A DNA stretch of 64,000 bases, taken from Actinacidiphila cocklensis (lineage in GTDB: Bacteria > Actinomycetota > Actinomycetes > Streptomycetales > Streptomycetaceae). Positions 1 to 8,424 of the stretch are shown here, in pieces. Below the pieces are notes generated by a model. The model did not search any database, was not told the DNA's origin, and saw nothing but the letters and a program-made list of their open reading frames with translations. Position 1 is the first letter of the stretch; the number at the start of each line of letters is the position of its first letter. The DNA lies in NCBI RefSeq assembly GCF_907177275.1, contig NZ_CAJSLV010000047.1, forward strand, positions 105,877 to 169,876, in the 5' to 3' direction. A program made the position numbers and the translations under genes.

Positions 1-2
1 CG

Positions 3-599
3 GCGCTGGAGCTGTGCCAGAGCGACGGCTACCAGCAGCTGACGATGAAGGGCATCGCGGAGACCGCGGGAGTCGGCCGCCAGACCGTCTATCGGTGGTG
101 GCCGGCGAAGCAGGACGTGCTGATCGATGCCCTGCGCGACCTCGCACTGCGCAAAGCGGAACGCCTGGACCCGGAGACCGGCGACACGCTGCGCGACGTA
201 CGCACGCTGCTCGACGCCACGTTCACGCTCACCACCGCGCTCACCGGCAACGCGCTGATCGGGCTGATGGCCGAGGCGCAGCACGACCCGGAACTGTCGC
301 ACCGGCTGCAGTCCACGGTCATCGGACCTCGCAGGCAAGCGCTACGGGCGCTGCTGGCCCGCGGGGTGGCCGAAGGTTCGCTGTCCGACGGAACCGTGTC
401 GCTCGACCTCGCCGTCGACTTCGCGTTCGGCACCATGTGGTACCGGCTGATCAGCCGGCACGCGCCGGTCGACTCCCGGCTGGCGGAGCAGATCACCACG
501 GCGCTGACCACGCTGCTACGACCGGGCGGGACCGCCCAGGCCGAGCCGGAGCCCGGCACCGCCGAGGCTCCGGAGGGCCGCCCAGTCGGCACCGCGTGA
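3..599 (+). CDS. TetR family transcriptional regulator (5' end cut by window)
   Basis: A DNA-binding regulator whose reading frame is already open at the left edge, so the true start lies outside the window. The first residues form the second half of an N-terminal TetR helix-turn-helix: T-M-K-G-I-A-E-T-A-G-V-G-R-Q-T-V-Y-R-W-W is the recognition-helix pattern of this family. The rest is alpha-helical and contains a 'FAFGTMWYRLI' stretch typical of the C-terminal ligand-binding domain found in many actinobacterial TetR proteins. The tail (last 25 residues) is rich in Pro, Ala and Glu and probably disordered. It ends 37 bp before a convergent gene. The ligand and target cannot be told from the sequence. 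Confidence 0.88.
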   Translation, partial: ALELCQSDGYQQLTMKGIAETAGVGRQTVYRWWPAKQDVLIDALRDLALRKAERLDPETGDTLRDVRTLLDATFTLTTALTGNALIGLMAEAQHDPELSHRLQSTVIGPRRQALRALLARGVAEGSLSDGTVSLDLAVDFAFGTMWYRLISRHAPVDSRLAEQITTALTTLLRPGGTAQAEPEPGTAEAPEGRPVGTA

Positions 600-636
600 A
601 CGTGCGCGTCCCCTCATACGGTCCGCGCCGGCCCGG

Positions 637-1242
637 TCAGACGGTCCACGCCTGCACGACGTCGACCACGTCACCAGCCACGGACAGCACGTCGCCGTCG
701 AGGCCGGCCCGGTCCGAGAGCCGGGCCACCGCCCCCTCACGGTATTTGCCGTGCTCCGTGGCGGAATTCCACGCCGACAACACCAGGAAGTCGCTCTCGG
801 CACCCTCCGCGAAGACACCGCGCAGCATGCCGGGCGACCCGGCCATCGCGGGGTTCCACACGCGCTCCTGCGCCTGGACGAAGTGGTCGACGCGGGTGGG
901 CCGCACCTTGCACAACGCGACCCGCAGCAGGTCGGCGTCGGAGAAGTCCGGCTCGAATCCGACCTTCACGTCCAGCCTGCGGGTGAAGTTCCGCGCCGCG
1001 AGCATCTCGAACGTGCCCTCCTGCGTCGCCGCGAGGGCATCGTGCGGACCCGCCATGAAGGCGTCGTAGGCAGCCCGCCCGTCCCAGAAGGCGAAGAGAT
1101 GTGCCACGCCGGGCTGGGAACGGCTCCAGCCGCCGCCCTGGCCGTGGAATCCGGGCTGCTCCCTGAGCGCCGCCCACCTGCGCTGCCCCCGGTCGAAACC
1201 GGCCTGGTCGAGGACGCCGCAGCGTATCCACTTCACCAACAC
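637..1242 (-). CDS. DUF4937 / YdbC-like protein
   Basis: A 201-residue cytosolic protein with two copies of a ferredoxin-like (dimeric alpha-beta barrel) fold. The first half carries W-x(5)-P-G-F-x-G-Q-x-G-G-W and 'LFAFWDGRAAYDAFM', the second carries 'PGMLRGVFAEG' and 'SAWNSATEHGKY'. I know this arrangement from DUF4937 (YdbC-like) proteins found beside nrdJ in Streptomyces. The family has no established reaction; similarity to monooxygenase-type barrels is fold-level only. The GTG start lies 6 nt after a TACGAT -10 box (1249-1254, minus strand), which suggests a leaderless mRNA. It lies downstream of nrdJ but is separated from it by a strong hairpin. Confidence 0.82.
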   Translation of the reverse strand: MLVKWIRCGVLDQAGFDRGQRRWAALREQPGFHGQGGGWSRSQPGVAHLFAFWDGRAAYDAFMAGPHDALAATQEGTFEMLAARNFTRRLDVKVGFEPDFSDADLLRVALCKVRPTRVDHFVQAQERVWNPAMAGSPGMLRGVFAEGAESDFLVLSAWNSATEHGKYREGAVARLSDRAGLDGDVLSVAGDVVDVVQAWTV

Positions 1243-1248
1243 CGCGCC

Positions 1249-1254
1249 ATCGTA
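1249..1254 (-). promoter_or_regulatory. -10 box for leaderless DUF4937 gene
   Basis: TACGAT on the minus strand ends 6 nt before the GTG at 1242. This matches TANNNT spacing for transcription starting at the start codon. No Shine-Dalgarno sequence is present. Confidence 0.5.
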
Positions 1255-1331
1255 GTGGCGCGCAGGCCTGAGTTCGGCCCGGTCCGCGACTCCGGTCCCC
1301 GCCGCGCCCGACAGATGCCCCCGAACGGCGG

Positions 1332-1376
1332 ACGGCGGTGGGGAGCGGGACCCTTCGGTCCGCTCCCCACCGCCGT
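1332..1376. terminator. Rho-independent type hairpin after nrdJ
   Basis: A perfect 17-bp inverted repeat (1332-1348 and 1360-1376) with an 11-nt loop containing TTCG lies just downstream of nrdJ (minus strand). There is no long T-run, which is usual for GC-rich actinomycete terminators. Confidence 0.75.
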
Positions 1377-1407
1377 CACATGCCGGTCGGCCGGTCAGGC
1401 CGTGCCG

Positions 1408-4287
1408 TCAGCTGCAGCCGCTGGTCGAGCCGCAGCCCTCGCACAGGTAGCAGCTGCCCGCGCGGCGCATCTTGGTGCCGCAGGAGAAGCACAGCGGTGC
1501 GTCGGCGTTCAGGCCGAGCTGGATCTCCAGCAGCTCCGTCGAGTTGTGCGCCTCCCTGGGCGCCGGGGTGGCCGCGGGGGGCTTGGCCACGGACAACGGC
1601 GTACGGGGTTCGACCTGCCGCGGTGCGGACTGGGCCAGTCCCTCGACGTCGACCTCGTCCTCGCCGGCCTCGTACGAACCGGTGTCCAGGTGCCGCTGCC
1701 GCTCGTCGGCGGAGTGGATGCCGAGCGCGGAGCGGGTCTCGAAGGGCAGGAAGTCCAGCGCCAGGCGGCGGAAGATGTAGTCGACGATCGACTGCGCCAT
1801 CCGCACGTCCGGGTCGTCGGTGAGTCCGGCCGGCTCGAAGCGCATGTTGGTGAACTTCGAGACGTAGGTCTCCAGCGGGACGCCGTACTGCATGCCCACG
1901 GACACCGCGATGGAGAAGGCGTCCATCATGCCGGCCAGGGTGGAGCCCTGCTTGGACATCTTCAGGAAGACCTCGCCCAGACCGTCGTCGGGGTACGAGT
2001 TCGCCGTCATGTAACCCTCGGCGCCGCCCACCGTGAAGGACGTGGTGATGCCGGGACGGCCCTTGGGGAGCCGCTTGCGCACGGGGCGGTACTCGACGAC
2101 CTTCTCGACCTGCGCGGGCGCCTGCGCCGTACTGTCGGCCTTGCCGTCGTCCTTCTTCTTGGCCGAGAGCGGCTGGCCGACCTTGCAGTTGTCGCGGTAG
2201 ATCGCCAGCGCCTTCAGGCCGAGCTTCCAGCCCTCGTAGTAGACCTCCTCGACCTCCTCGACGGTGGCCGACTCCGGCAGGTTCACCGTCTTGGAGATGG
2301 CGCCCGACAGGAAGGGCTGGGCCGCGGCCATCATCCGCACGTGGCCCATGGCCGAGATCGCCCGCTCGCCCATGGCGCAGTCGAAGACCTCGTAGTGCTC
2401 GTTCTTCAGCCCGGGCGCGTCGATCACGTTGCCGTGCTCGGAGATGTGGGCGACGATCGCCTCGACCTGCTCGGGCTGGTAGCCGAGCCTGCGCAGCGCG
2501 GTGGGGACCGTGTTGTTCACGATCTGCATCGAGCCGCCGCCGACGAGCTTCTTGAACTTCACCAGGGCCAGGTCCGGTTCGACACCCGTGGTGTCGCAGT
2601 CCATCATCAGGCCGATCGTTCCGGTGGGCGCGAGGACCGACGCCTGCGCGTTACGGAAACCGTTCTTCTCGCCGAGCCGGACGACGTCCTGCCACGCCTC
2701 GGTCGCCGCGGCCCACACCGGGGTGTCGAGGTCGTCGACCCTGCGGGCGGCGCCATTGGCGTCGGAGTGCTGCTTCATGACGCGCTTGTGGGCGTCGGCG
2801 TTGCGGGCGTAGCCGTCGTACGCGCCGACGACCGCCGCGAGCTCCGCGGAGCGCTTGTAGGACGTTCCGGTCATCAGCGAGGTGATGGCTCCGGCGAGGC
2901 CGCGGCCGCCGTCGGAGTCGTAGGCGTGGCCGGTCGCCATGAGCAGGGCGCCCAGGTTGGCGTACCCGATGCCCAGCTGGCGGAAGGCGCGGGTGGTCTC
3001 GCCGATCTTCTCGGTCGGGAAGTCGGCGAAGGAGATGGAGATGTCCATCGCGGTGATGACCAGCTCGACGACCTTCGCGAAGCGCTCGGCGTCGAAGGAC
3101 TGGTGGCCCTCGCCGTCGTCGCGCAGGAACTTCAGCAGGTTCAGCGAGGCCAGGTTGCAGCTGGAGTTGTCCAGGTGCATGTACTCGCTGCACGGGTTGG
3201 AGGCGGTGATCCGGCCGGTCTCCGGCGAGGTGTGCCAGTGGTTGATCGTGTCGTCGTACTGGATGCCCGGGTCGGCGCAGGCCCAGGCCGCCTCGGCCAG
3301 CTTGCGGAACAGCGACCGCGCGTCGACCTCCTCGATGACCTCGCCGGTCATCCTGGCCCGCAGCCCGAAGTTCGCACCCGACTCGTACGCCTTCATGAAC
3401 TCGTCGTTGACCCGAACCGAGTTGTTGGCGTTCTGGTATTGGACGGACGTGATGTCGTCGCCGCCCAGGTCCATGTCGAAGCCCGCGTCGCGCAGCGCGC
3501 GGATCTTCTCCTCCTCCTTGACCTTCGTCTCGATGAAGGCCTCGACGTCCGGGTGGTCGACGTCCAGGACGACCATCTTGGCGGCGCGGCGGGTGGCACC
3601 GCCCGACTTGATGGTTCCGGCGGAGGCGTCGGCACCGCGCATGAAGGAGACCGGCCCCGAGGCGTTGCCGCCGGAGGAGAGCAGTTCCTTGGAGGAGCGG
3701 ATACGGGACAGGTTCAGGCCGGCACCCGAGCCGCCCTTGAAGATCATGCCCTCTTCCTTGTACCAGTCGAGGATCGACTCCATGGAGTCGTCGACGGACA
3801 GGATGAAGCACGCGGAGACCTGCTGGGGCTGGGCGGTGCCCACGTTGAACCAGACCGGCGAGTTGAAGCTGAAGACCTGGTGCAGCAGCGCGTAGGTCAG
3901 CTCGTGCTCAAAGACCTCGGCCTGGTCGGGGGAGCTGAAGTAGCCGTGCTTCTCCCCCGCCTTGCGGTAGGTGAGCACCACCCGGTCGATCAGCTGCTTC
4001 AGACTCTGCTCGCGCTGCGGACTGCCCACCGCGCCGCGGAAGTACTTGCTGGTGACGATGTTGACCGCGTTCACCGACCAGAAGTCGGGGAACTCGACGC
4101 CACGCTGCTCGAAGTTGATCGAACCGTCGCGCCAGTTGGTCATGACGACGTCACGGTGCTGCCAGACCACCTCGTCGTACGGATGCACGCCGGGGGTGGT
4201 GTGGATGCGCTCCATGTGCAGGCCCTTGCTCGTCTTGGACCCCTTGGTGCGGGAACCGCGTACCGGGCCGCTCGTCGTCTCTGTCAT
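1408..4287 (-). CDS. nrdJ: Vitamin B12-dependent ribonucleotide reductase (class II)
   Basis: Adenosylcobalamin-dependent reductase that makes deoxyribonucleotides from ribonucleotides, with or without oxygen. At 959 residues it has the full length of the actinobacterial NrdJ family. Visible signatures are the 'NPCSEYMHLDNSSCNLASLN' active-site loop, the finger loop 'LAPTGTIGLMMDCDTTG', and a C-terminal Cys-rich tail (CFSCGTKM...CYLCEGCG...GCS) that supplies the redox-active and metal-binding cysteines. The ATG follows a 118-bp gap after nrdR, with which it forms an operon. No cobalamin riboswitch was seen ahead of the operon. Control is more likely through the paired NrdR boxes upstream of nrdR, which fits the family. 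Confidence 0.97.
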   Translation of the reverse strand: MTETTSGPVRGSRTKGSKTSKGLHMERIHTTPGVHPYDEVVWQHRDVVMTNWRDGSINFEQRGVEFPDFWSVNAVNIVTSKYFRGAVGSPQREQSLKQLIDRVVLTYRKAGEKHGYFSSPDQAEVFEHELTYALLHQVFSFNSPVWFNVGTAQPQQVSACFILSVDDSMESILDWYKEEGMIFKGGSGAGLNLSRIRSSKELLSSGGNASGPVSFMRGADASAGTIKSGGATRRAAKMVVLDVDHPDVEAFIETKVKEEEKIRALRDAGFDMDLGGDDITSVQYQNANNSVRVNDEFMKAYESGANFGLRARMTGEVIEEVDARSLFRKLAEAAWACADPGIQYDDTINHWHTSPETGRITASNPCSEYMHLDNSSCNLASLNLLKFLRDDGEGHQSFDAERFAKVVELVITAMDISISFADFPTEKIGETTRAFRQLGIGYANLGALLMATGHAYDSDGGRGLAGAITSLMTGTSYKRSAELAAVVGAYDGYARNADAHKRVMKQHSDANGAARRVDDLDTPVWAAATEAWQDVVRLGEKNGFRNAQASVLAPTGTIGLMMDCDTTGVEPDLALVKFKKLVGGGSMQIVNNTVPTALRRLGYQPEQVEAIVAHISEHGNVIDAPGLKNEHYEVFDCAMGERAISAMGHVRMMAAAQPFLSGAISKTVNLPESATVEEVEEVYYEGWKLGLKALAIYRDNCKVGQPLSAKKKDDGKADSTAQAPAQVEKVVEYRPVRKRLPKGRPGITTSFTVGGAEGYMTANSYPDDGLGEVFLKMSKQGSTLAGMMDAFSIAVSVGMQYGVPLETYVSKFTNMRFEPAGLTDDPDVRMAQSIVDYIFRRLALDFLPFETRSALGIHSADERQRHLDTGSYEAGEDEVDVEGLAQSAPRQVEPRTPLSVAKPPAATPAPREAHNSTELLEIQLGLNADAPLCFSCGTKMRRAGSCYLCEGCGSTSGCS

Positions 4288-4405
4288 TCCGCCTCCCTAT
4301 ACGGGCGAAAACGCCCTGATGTGCGCGGTTCTTCCCGCAGCACGGTGTTGTCCACGGCCTCGGCGCGCGTCGCGCTCCGGCAGAAATCTGTGTCCTGCGC
4401 GCCGC

Positions 4406-4918
4406 TCAGTCGGCGGCGGATGCGGGCGCGGGGACACCGAGGTCCTCGTCGAGCCCGCCAGGAGTGGTGGGTGGCAGCTGCTCGCGCAGCTCCGTGATGG
4501 CCCTCTCGAAGTCCTCGAGCGAGTCGAACGCGCGGTAGACCGAGGCGAACCGCAGATACGCGACGAGGTCGAGGTCCTGGAGCGGACCGAGTATGGCCAG
4601 TCCCACGTCGTGGGTCGACAGCTCCGCGCTGCCGGTGGCCCTGACCGCCTCCTCGACCCGCTGCCCGAGCTGGGCGAGGGCGTCCTCGGTGACGGGGCGA
4701 CCCTGGCACGCCTTGCGCACGCCGACGATCACCTTGCTGCGGCTGAAAGGTTCCGTCACGCCGCTGCGCTTGATCACCATCAGTGACGCGGTCTCCACGG
4801 TCGTGAACCGGCGACCGCAGTCCGGGCACTGGCGGCGCCGGCGGATCGAGGCGCCGTCGTCGGTGGTTCGGCTGTCGACGACACGGCTGTCGGGGTGTCG
4901 GCAGAAGGGGCAGTGCAT
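4406..4918 (-). CDS. nrdR: Transcriptional repressor NrdR
   Basis: ATP/dATP-sensing repressor of ribonucleotide reductase genes, 170 residues. The N-terminal zinc ribbon uses C3, C6, C31 and C34 and carries basic residues (IRRRRQC). An ATP-cone domain follows at about residues 46-136 (VIKRSG...F...KV..GV..AC). The C-terminus is an Ala/Pro-rich tail. I chose the ATG at 4918 because the protein then begins MHCPFC, the invariant NrdR N-terminus. A longer frame upstream to 5008 adds unrelated sequence. It is the first gene of the nrdR-nrdJ operon, with two candidate NrdR boxes 130-180 bp upstream, which implies autoregulation. Confidence 0.97.
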   Translation of the reverse strand: MHCPFCRHPDSRVVDSRTTDDGASIRRRRQCPDCGRRFTTVETASLMVIKRSGVTEPFSRSKVIVGVRKACQGRPVTEDALAQLGQRVEEAVRATGSAELSTHDVGLAILGPLQDLDLVAYLRFASVYRAFDSLEDFERAITELREQLPPTTPGGLDEDLGVPAPASAAD

Positions 4919-5050
4919 CGTTCCTACTCCCTCCCTCACTCCGTGGTGAGCGCGCGCCAAAGATGCTTCCCCGGTGTCGAACGACCCCGTGAAGCAGTCC
5001 CCAAGCATAGGTGATTCCTGCGGCGTTGGACCCGCCGGGTCCCCCGTCGG

Positions 5051-5096
5051 ACCACAACCCGTGGGGGCCGGTCCCTATCCAACCACTAGATGTGGT
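5051..5096. promoter_or_regulatory. Tandem NrdR boxes upstream of nrdR
   Basis: Two ACCAC-N5-GTGG inverted repeats start at 5051 (ACCACAACCCGTGGG) and 5082 (ACCACTAGATGTGGT). The offset is exactly 31 bp, about three helical turns. Paired boxes at this spacing are characteristic of NrdR operators. The assignment is by pattern and position; the half-sites differ somewhat from the general consensus as I recall it. Confidence 0.65.
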
Positions 5097-5296
5097 GCGG
5101 TGGATTCAACCGACTCGCCGAGCGTGTCACAAGTCGCCGACCGTAGGCGACCGTGCGTCCTGTGTGTCGCGCCGCCGCCCGGGCGACGGCGGGGCGCCGG
5201 TGACACACTGGGGTACCGCACCGCCGGAGCGTCACAGCAGGCGCCCCTGCGAGTCGGACGGGCACCTGAGCGGACCGGCCGACACAGAAGCGGAAG

Positions 5297-5312
5297 TCGA
5301 ACTTCCATTCGA
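5297..5312 (+). promoter_or_regulatory. SOS (LexA) box 1 of lexA
   Basis: TCGAACTTCCATTCGA matches the actinobacterial LexA operator TCGAAC-N4-GTTCGA at 11 of 12 defined positions. It lies about 170 bp upstream of the lexA start. Confidence 0.75.
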
Positions 5313-5361
5313 TCAATACACCCGGTACCTTGATCACGTCAGCGGATTTATACAAATTCAC

Positions 5362-5377
5362 TCGAACGTGTGTTTGG
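5362..5377 (+). promoter_or_regulatory. SOS (LexA) box 2 of lexA
   Basis: TCGAACGTGTGTTTGG has a perfect left half-site and a degenerate right half-site. It lies 65 bp downstream of box 1. Together the two boxes indicate LexA autorepression. Confidence 0.7.
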
Positions 5378-5479
5378 CGCAACCTTTCGAAACCCACTAC
5401 CGTTGTACTAACTGCCCGCGGCCGTGAAGCGGGCCTCCCGCAGTTCATGCGGTGGGAGAACATCTCGAAAGGGGCCGCC

Positions 5480-6259
5480 GTGACCACCACCGCAGAGAGC
5501 GCCACAGCGACATTGACCGCCCATGACCGCTCCCCGGATCGAATCGGCCCGTTGGACGTGATGAACGAAGAGAACAGCCCGAAGCCCGCGCGCTCACTTC
5601 CCGGACGGCCCCCGGGTATTCGCGCCGACAGCTCCGGACTCACCGAACGCCAGCGCAGGGTCATCGAAGTCATCAGGGATTCGGTGCAGCGCCGCGGATA
5701 CCCGCCGTCCATGCGTGAAATCGGCCAGGCCGTCGGGCTGTCGAGCACGTCGTCGGTCGCCCATCAGCTGATGGCACTGGAGCGCAAGGGCTTTCTGCGC
5801 CGCGACCCGCACCGCCCCCGGGCGTACGAAGTACGTGCCTCCGACGCCGGGCACCCGCAGCCCACCGACACCTCGGGCAAGCCGTCGGCCTCCTATGTGC
5901 CGCTGGTCGGGCGGATCGCGGCCGGCGGACCGATCCTCGCCGAGGAATCGGTCGAGGACGTCTTCCCGCTCCCCCGGCAACTCGTGGGCGACGGCGAGCT
6001 GTTCGTGCTCAAGGTTGTCGGCGACTCGATGATCGAGGCCGCCATCTGCGACGGGGACTGGGTCACCGTCCGCCGCCAGCCCGTCGCCGAGAACGGCGAC
6101 ATCGTCGCCGCCATGCTCGACGGCGAGGCCACGGTGAAGCGCTTCAAGCGGGACAACGGGCATGTGTGGCTGCTGCCGCACAACGCCGCCTACCAGCCGA
6201 TCCCCGGCGACGAGGCCACCATCCTCGGCAAGGTCGTCGCAGTCCTGCGCAGGGTCTGA
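5480..6259 (+). CDS. lexA: SOS response repressor LexA
   Basis: Autocleaving repressor of DNA-damage genes, 259 residues. The N-terminal winged helix-turn-helix is at about 54-117 ([12 protein letters not shown]...[21 protein letters not shown]). The cleavage site is Ala148-Gly149 in RIAAGGPI, and the catalytic dyad is Ser183 (GDSM) and Lys220 (TVKRFK). I chose the GTG at 5480 because GAAAGG lies 7 nt before it and the N-terminus then resembles Streptomyces LexA. An in-frame upstream extension to 5330 would run through SOS box 2. The roughly 50-residue leader before the HTH is typical of this group. RecA, the co-protease, is encoded at 34.5 kb. Confidence 0.97.
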   Translation: MTTTAESATATLTAHDRSPDRIGPLDVMNEENSPKPARSLPGRPPGIRADSSGLTERQRRVIEVIRDSVQRRGYPPSMREIGQAVGLSSTSSVAHQLMALERKGFLRRDPHRPRAYEVRASDAGHPQPTDTSGKPSASYVPLVGRIAAGGPILAEESVEDVFPLPRQLVGDGELFVLKVVGDSMIEAAICDGDWVTVRRQPVAENGDIVAAMLDGEATVKRFKRDNGHVWLLPHNAAYQPIPGDEATILGKVVAVLRRV

Positions 6260-6276
6260 CGCGCGGGTCGTCCGAG

Positions 6277-6308
6277 CGCCCCGGAATCCGTACGACGGTT
6301 CCGGGGCG
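6277..6308. terminator. Hairpin between convergent lexA and dinG
   Basis: A 10-bp perfect stem (CGCCCCGGAA at 6277-6286 and its complement at 6299-6308) has an inner CCG/CGG pairing in the 12-nt loop. It sits between two convergent genes and could serve both. Confidence 0.6.
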
Positions 6309-6350
6309 GCCTCGTTGCGGCCCCCGGGCGCGGTCGTCGCGCCCGGCCCC

Positions 6351-8321
6351 TCAGACCTTCGCCGCGGCGTCGATCGCGGCCAGTGAGCGCCGCACCTGGT
6401 TGCGGTCGGTCGTGTACCAGAGGTCGGGCATGGACGAGCGCAGGAAGCCGCCGTAGCGGGCGGTCGCGAGCCGCGGGTCGAGCACGGCCACCACCCCGCG
6501 GTCGCCCGACGCCCTGATCAGCCGGCCCGCGCCCTGCGCCATCAGCAACGCGGCATGGGTGGCGGCGACCGCCATGAAGCCGTTGCCGCCGTGCTCTTCG
6601 ACGGACTTCTGCCGGGCGCTCATCAGCGGATCGTCGGGCCGCGGGAACGGGATCCGGTCCATCACCACAAGCTGGCAGTTCACACCGGGCACGTCCACCC
6701 CCTGCCACAGCGACAGCGTGCCGAACAAGCAGGTTCTGGCATCCTGCGAGAAGGCGCGGATCAGCTCTCCCAGCGTCTCCTCGCCCTGCAGCAGCACCGG
6801 GTGGTCCAGCCGTCCGCGCATCGCCTCCGCGGCCGTCTGGGCGCCGCGCATGGACGAGAACAGCCCGAGCGTACGGCCGCCCGCCGCCTCGATCAGCTCG
6901 GCGAGCTCGTCCAGCATGTCCTCGCGGCCGGCGTCCCTGCCGGGCGGCGAGAGGTGCTTGGCCACGTAGAGGATGCCCTGCTTGCGGTAGTCGAAGGGCG
7001 ACCCGACGTCGATGCCCTTCCACCGCGCCACGTCGTCGCCCTCGGTGCCCTCGGCGGCCAGGCCCATCGAGGCCGCCACGCCGTTGAAGTCGCCGCCGAG
7101 CTTGAGCGTGGCCGAGGTGAGGACGACCGAGCGCTCGGTGAACAGCTTCTCGCGCAGCAGCCCGGAGACGTTGAGGGGGGCGACCCGCAGCGAGGCCCCG
7201 AAGCGGTCGTGGCGCTCGCACCACACCACGTCGTACTCCGAGACCGAGACCAGTCGCTCGCTCACCTCGTGCACGTGCTCCACCGCGGCGAGGGCCTGCT
7301 TGCGCACCGCGTCCTCGTCCTGCACCGACTTGTCACGGGTGTCGCCGAGCGCCGTGATCACCTGGCGGCAGGCGTCCCGCAGCGCCGCGAGGACGTAGAG
7401 CAGATCCTCGGGAATCTCCTCCAGGCGCCCGGGCAGGGCCAGCTCCATCACCCGCTCGAAGCCCTCCGCGGCGCTCAGCAGGGCGTCCGCCGCCTTCTCG
7501 TTGACCAGCCGGGCAGCGCGCTTGACCGCGCGGTTGACACTGCCCGCGCTCAGCTCGCCGGTCGCCACACCGGTGACGCGGGAGACCAGCTCGTGCCCCT
7601 CGTCGATGATCAGCACCTCGTGGCTGGGCAAGACGGGGGTGCCCTCGATCGCGTCGATCGCGAGCAGTGCGTGGTTGGTGACGACCACGTCGGCCAGTTT
7701 GGCGCGCTCGCGTGCCGCCTCGGCGAAACACTCCGCGCCGTACGCGCACTTGGTGGCGCCCAGGCACTCGCGCGAGCTGACCGAGACCTGCCCCCAGGCG
7801 CGGTCGGACACCCCGGGCGTGAGGCCGTCACGGTCGCCGGTCTCCGTCTCGTCGGCCCAGTCCCGCATCCGCAGCAGGTCCTGGCCGAGCTTGCTGGTCG
7901 GCGCCGCCGCCTCGAACGGGTCGAAGAGGCCCTCTTCGTCGTCCTGCGGGACCCCTTCGTGCAGGCGGTGCAGGCACAGGTAGTTGGACCGGCCCTTGAG
8001 CATCGCGAACTGCGGCTGGCGCCGCAGCAGCGGCTGCAGCGCGGTGACCGTGCGGGGCAGGTCGCGCTCCACGAGCTGCCGCTGGAGGGCCAGGGTGGCG
8101 GTGGCCACCACCACCCGCTCCCCGTGGGCGAGCGCGGGCACGAGATACCCCAGGGACTTACCGGTGCCGGTGCCGGCCTGGACGAGCAGATGGGACTTGT
8201 CGTCCACGGCGGCCTCGACGGCCTCGGCCATGGTGACCTGACCGGCCCGCTCCACGCCTCCGACGGCGGTGACGGCGGCATGCAGGAGGTCGGTGAGCGC
8301 GGGTGGGGGCGTGTCAGTCAT
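6351..8321 (-). CDS. dinG: ATP-dependent DNA helicase, DinG family
   Basis: Superfamily 2, XPD-like 5'-3' DNA helicase of 656 residues. Walker A is QAGTGTGKS near residue 36. The Walker B box reads DEGH (IIDEGHELVSRVTG), and later helicase motifs include TSATL. The Fe-S cluster cysteines are in 'NYLCLHRL' and 'ECLGATKCAYGAECF', so the iron-sulfur domain that couples ATP use to unwinding looks intact. The family resolves R-loops and G-quadruplexes and aids repair. No SOS box was found here, unlike E. coli dinG. The ATG is 9 nt after a TAGGCT -10 box, with no Shine-Dalgarno sequence, suggesting a near-leaderless mRNA. Confidence 0.94.
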   Translation of the reverse strand: MTDTPPPALTDLLHAAVTAVGGVERAGQVTMAEAVEAAVDDKSHLLVQAGTGTGKSLGYLVPALAHGERVVVATATLALQRQLVERDLPRTVTALQPLLRRQPQFAMLKGRSNYLCLHRLHEGVPQDDEEGLFDPFEAAAPTSKLGQDLLRMRDWADETETGDRDGLTPGVSDRAWGQVSVSSRECLGATKCAYGAECFAEAARERAKLADVVVTNHALLAIDAIEGTPVLPSHEVLIIDEGHELVSRVTGVATGELSAGSVNRAVKRAARLVNEKAADALLSAAEGFERVMELALPGRLEEIPEDLLYVLAALRDACRQVITALGDTRDKSVQDEDAVRKQALAAVEHVHEVSERLVSVSEYDVVWCERHDRFGASLRVAPLNVSGLLREKLFTERSVVLTSATLKLGGDFNGVAASMGLAAEGTEGDDVARWKGIDVGSPFDYRKQGILYVAKHLSPPGRDAGREDMLDELAELIEAAGGRTLGLFSSMRGAQTAAEAMRGRLDHPVLLQGEETLGELIRAFSQDARTCLFGTLSLWQGVDVPGVNCQLVVMDRIPFPRPDDPLMSARQKSVEEHGGNGFMAVAATHAALLMAQGAGRLIRASGDRGVVAVLDPRLATARYGGFLRSSMPDLWYTTDRNQVRRSLAAIDAAAKV

Positions 8322-8330
8322 AGGAGAGCA

Positions 8331-8336
8331 AGCCTA
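8331..8336 (-). promoter_or_regulatory. -10 box of dinG
   Basis: TAGGCT on the minus strand ends 9 nt before the ATG at 8321. It lies in the short divergent gap shared with the PIN-FHA gene. Confidence 0.45.
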
Positions 8337-8410
8337 CGGGCAGCCACCGACAGCGCCGTCCGGCTGCGCCATTGTCGGTCATCCACGGGACCGGTCCCGT
8401 CATCCGGTGC

Positions 8411-8416
8411 TAGCTT
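8411..8416 (+). promoter_or_regulatory. -10 box of the PIN-FHA gene
   Basis: TAGCTT ends 8 nt before the ATG at 8425, with no Shine-Dalgarno sequence between. This predicts a leaderless or nearly leaderless transcript. Confidence 0.5.
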
Positions 8417-8424
8417 CTGGTCAC

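Larger units (their letters stand above)
4919..5479. other. 561-bp divergent control region nrdR / lexA
   Basis: The only gene-free stretch over 300 bp. It holds a tandem pair of NrdR-type boxes (5051-5096), two SOS boxes (5297-5312 and 5362-5377), and the lexA ribosome-binding site GAAAGG at 5467-5472. Between 5100 and 5290 the DNA is GC-rich with small ORFs that lack homology or an RBS; no further function is visible there. Confidence 0.8.

Noticed and set aside
751..4497. A 1248-codon plus-strand frame across DUF4937 and nrdJ
   Set aside because: A shadow of nrdJ; composition is typical of antisense frames in high-GC DNA and the nrdJ protein on the other strand is unmistakable.
4919..5479. 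Possible cobalamin riboswitch controlling nrdJ
   Set aside because: No B12-box-like conserved core or long structured leader could be read upstream of nrdR or nrdJ. The NrdR boxes explain control better.
8322..8424. SOS box for dinG
   Set aside because: No TCGAAC or GTTCGA half-site in the divergent gap.
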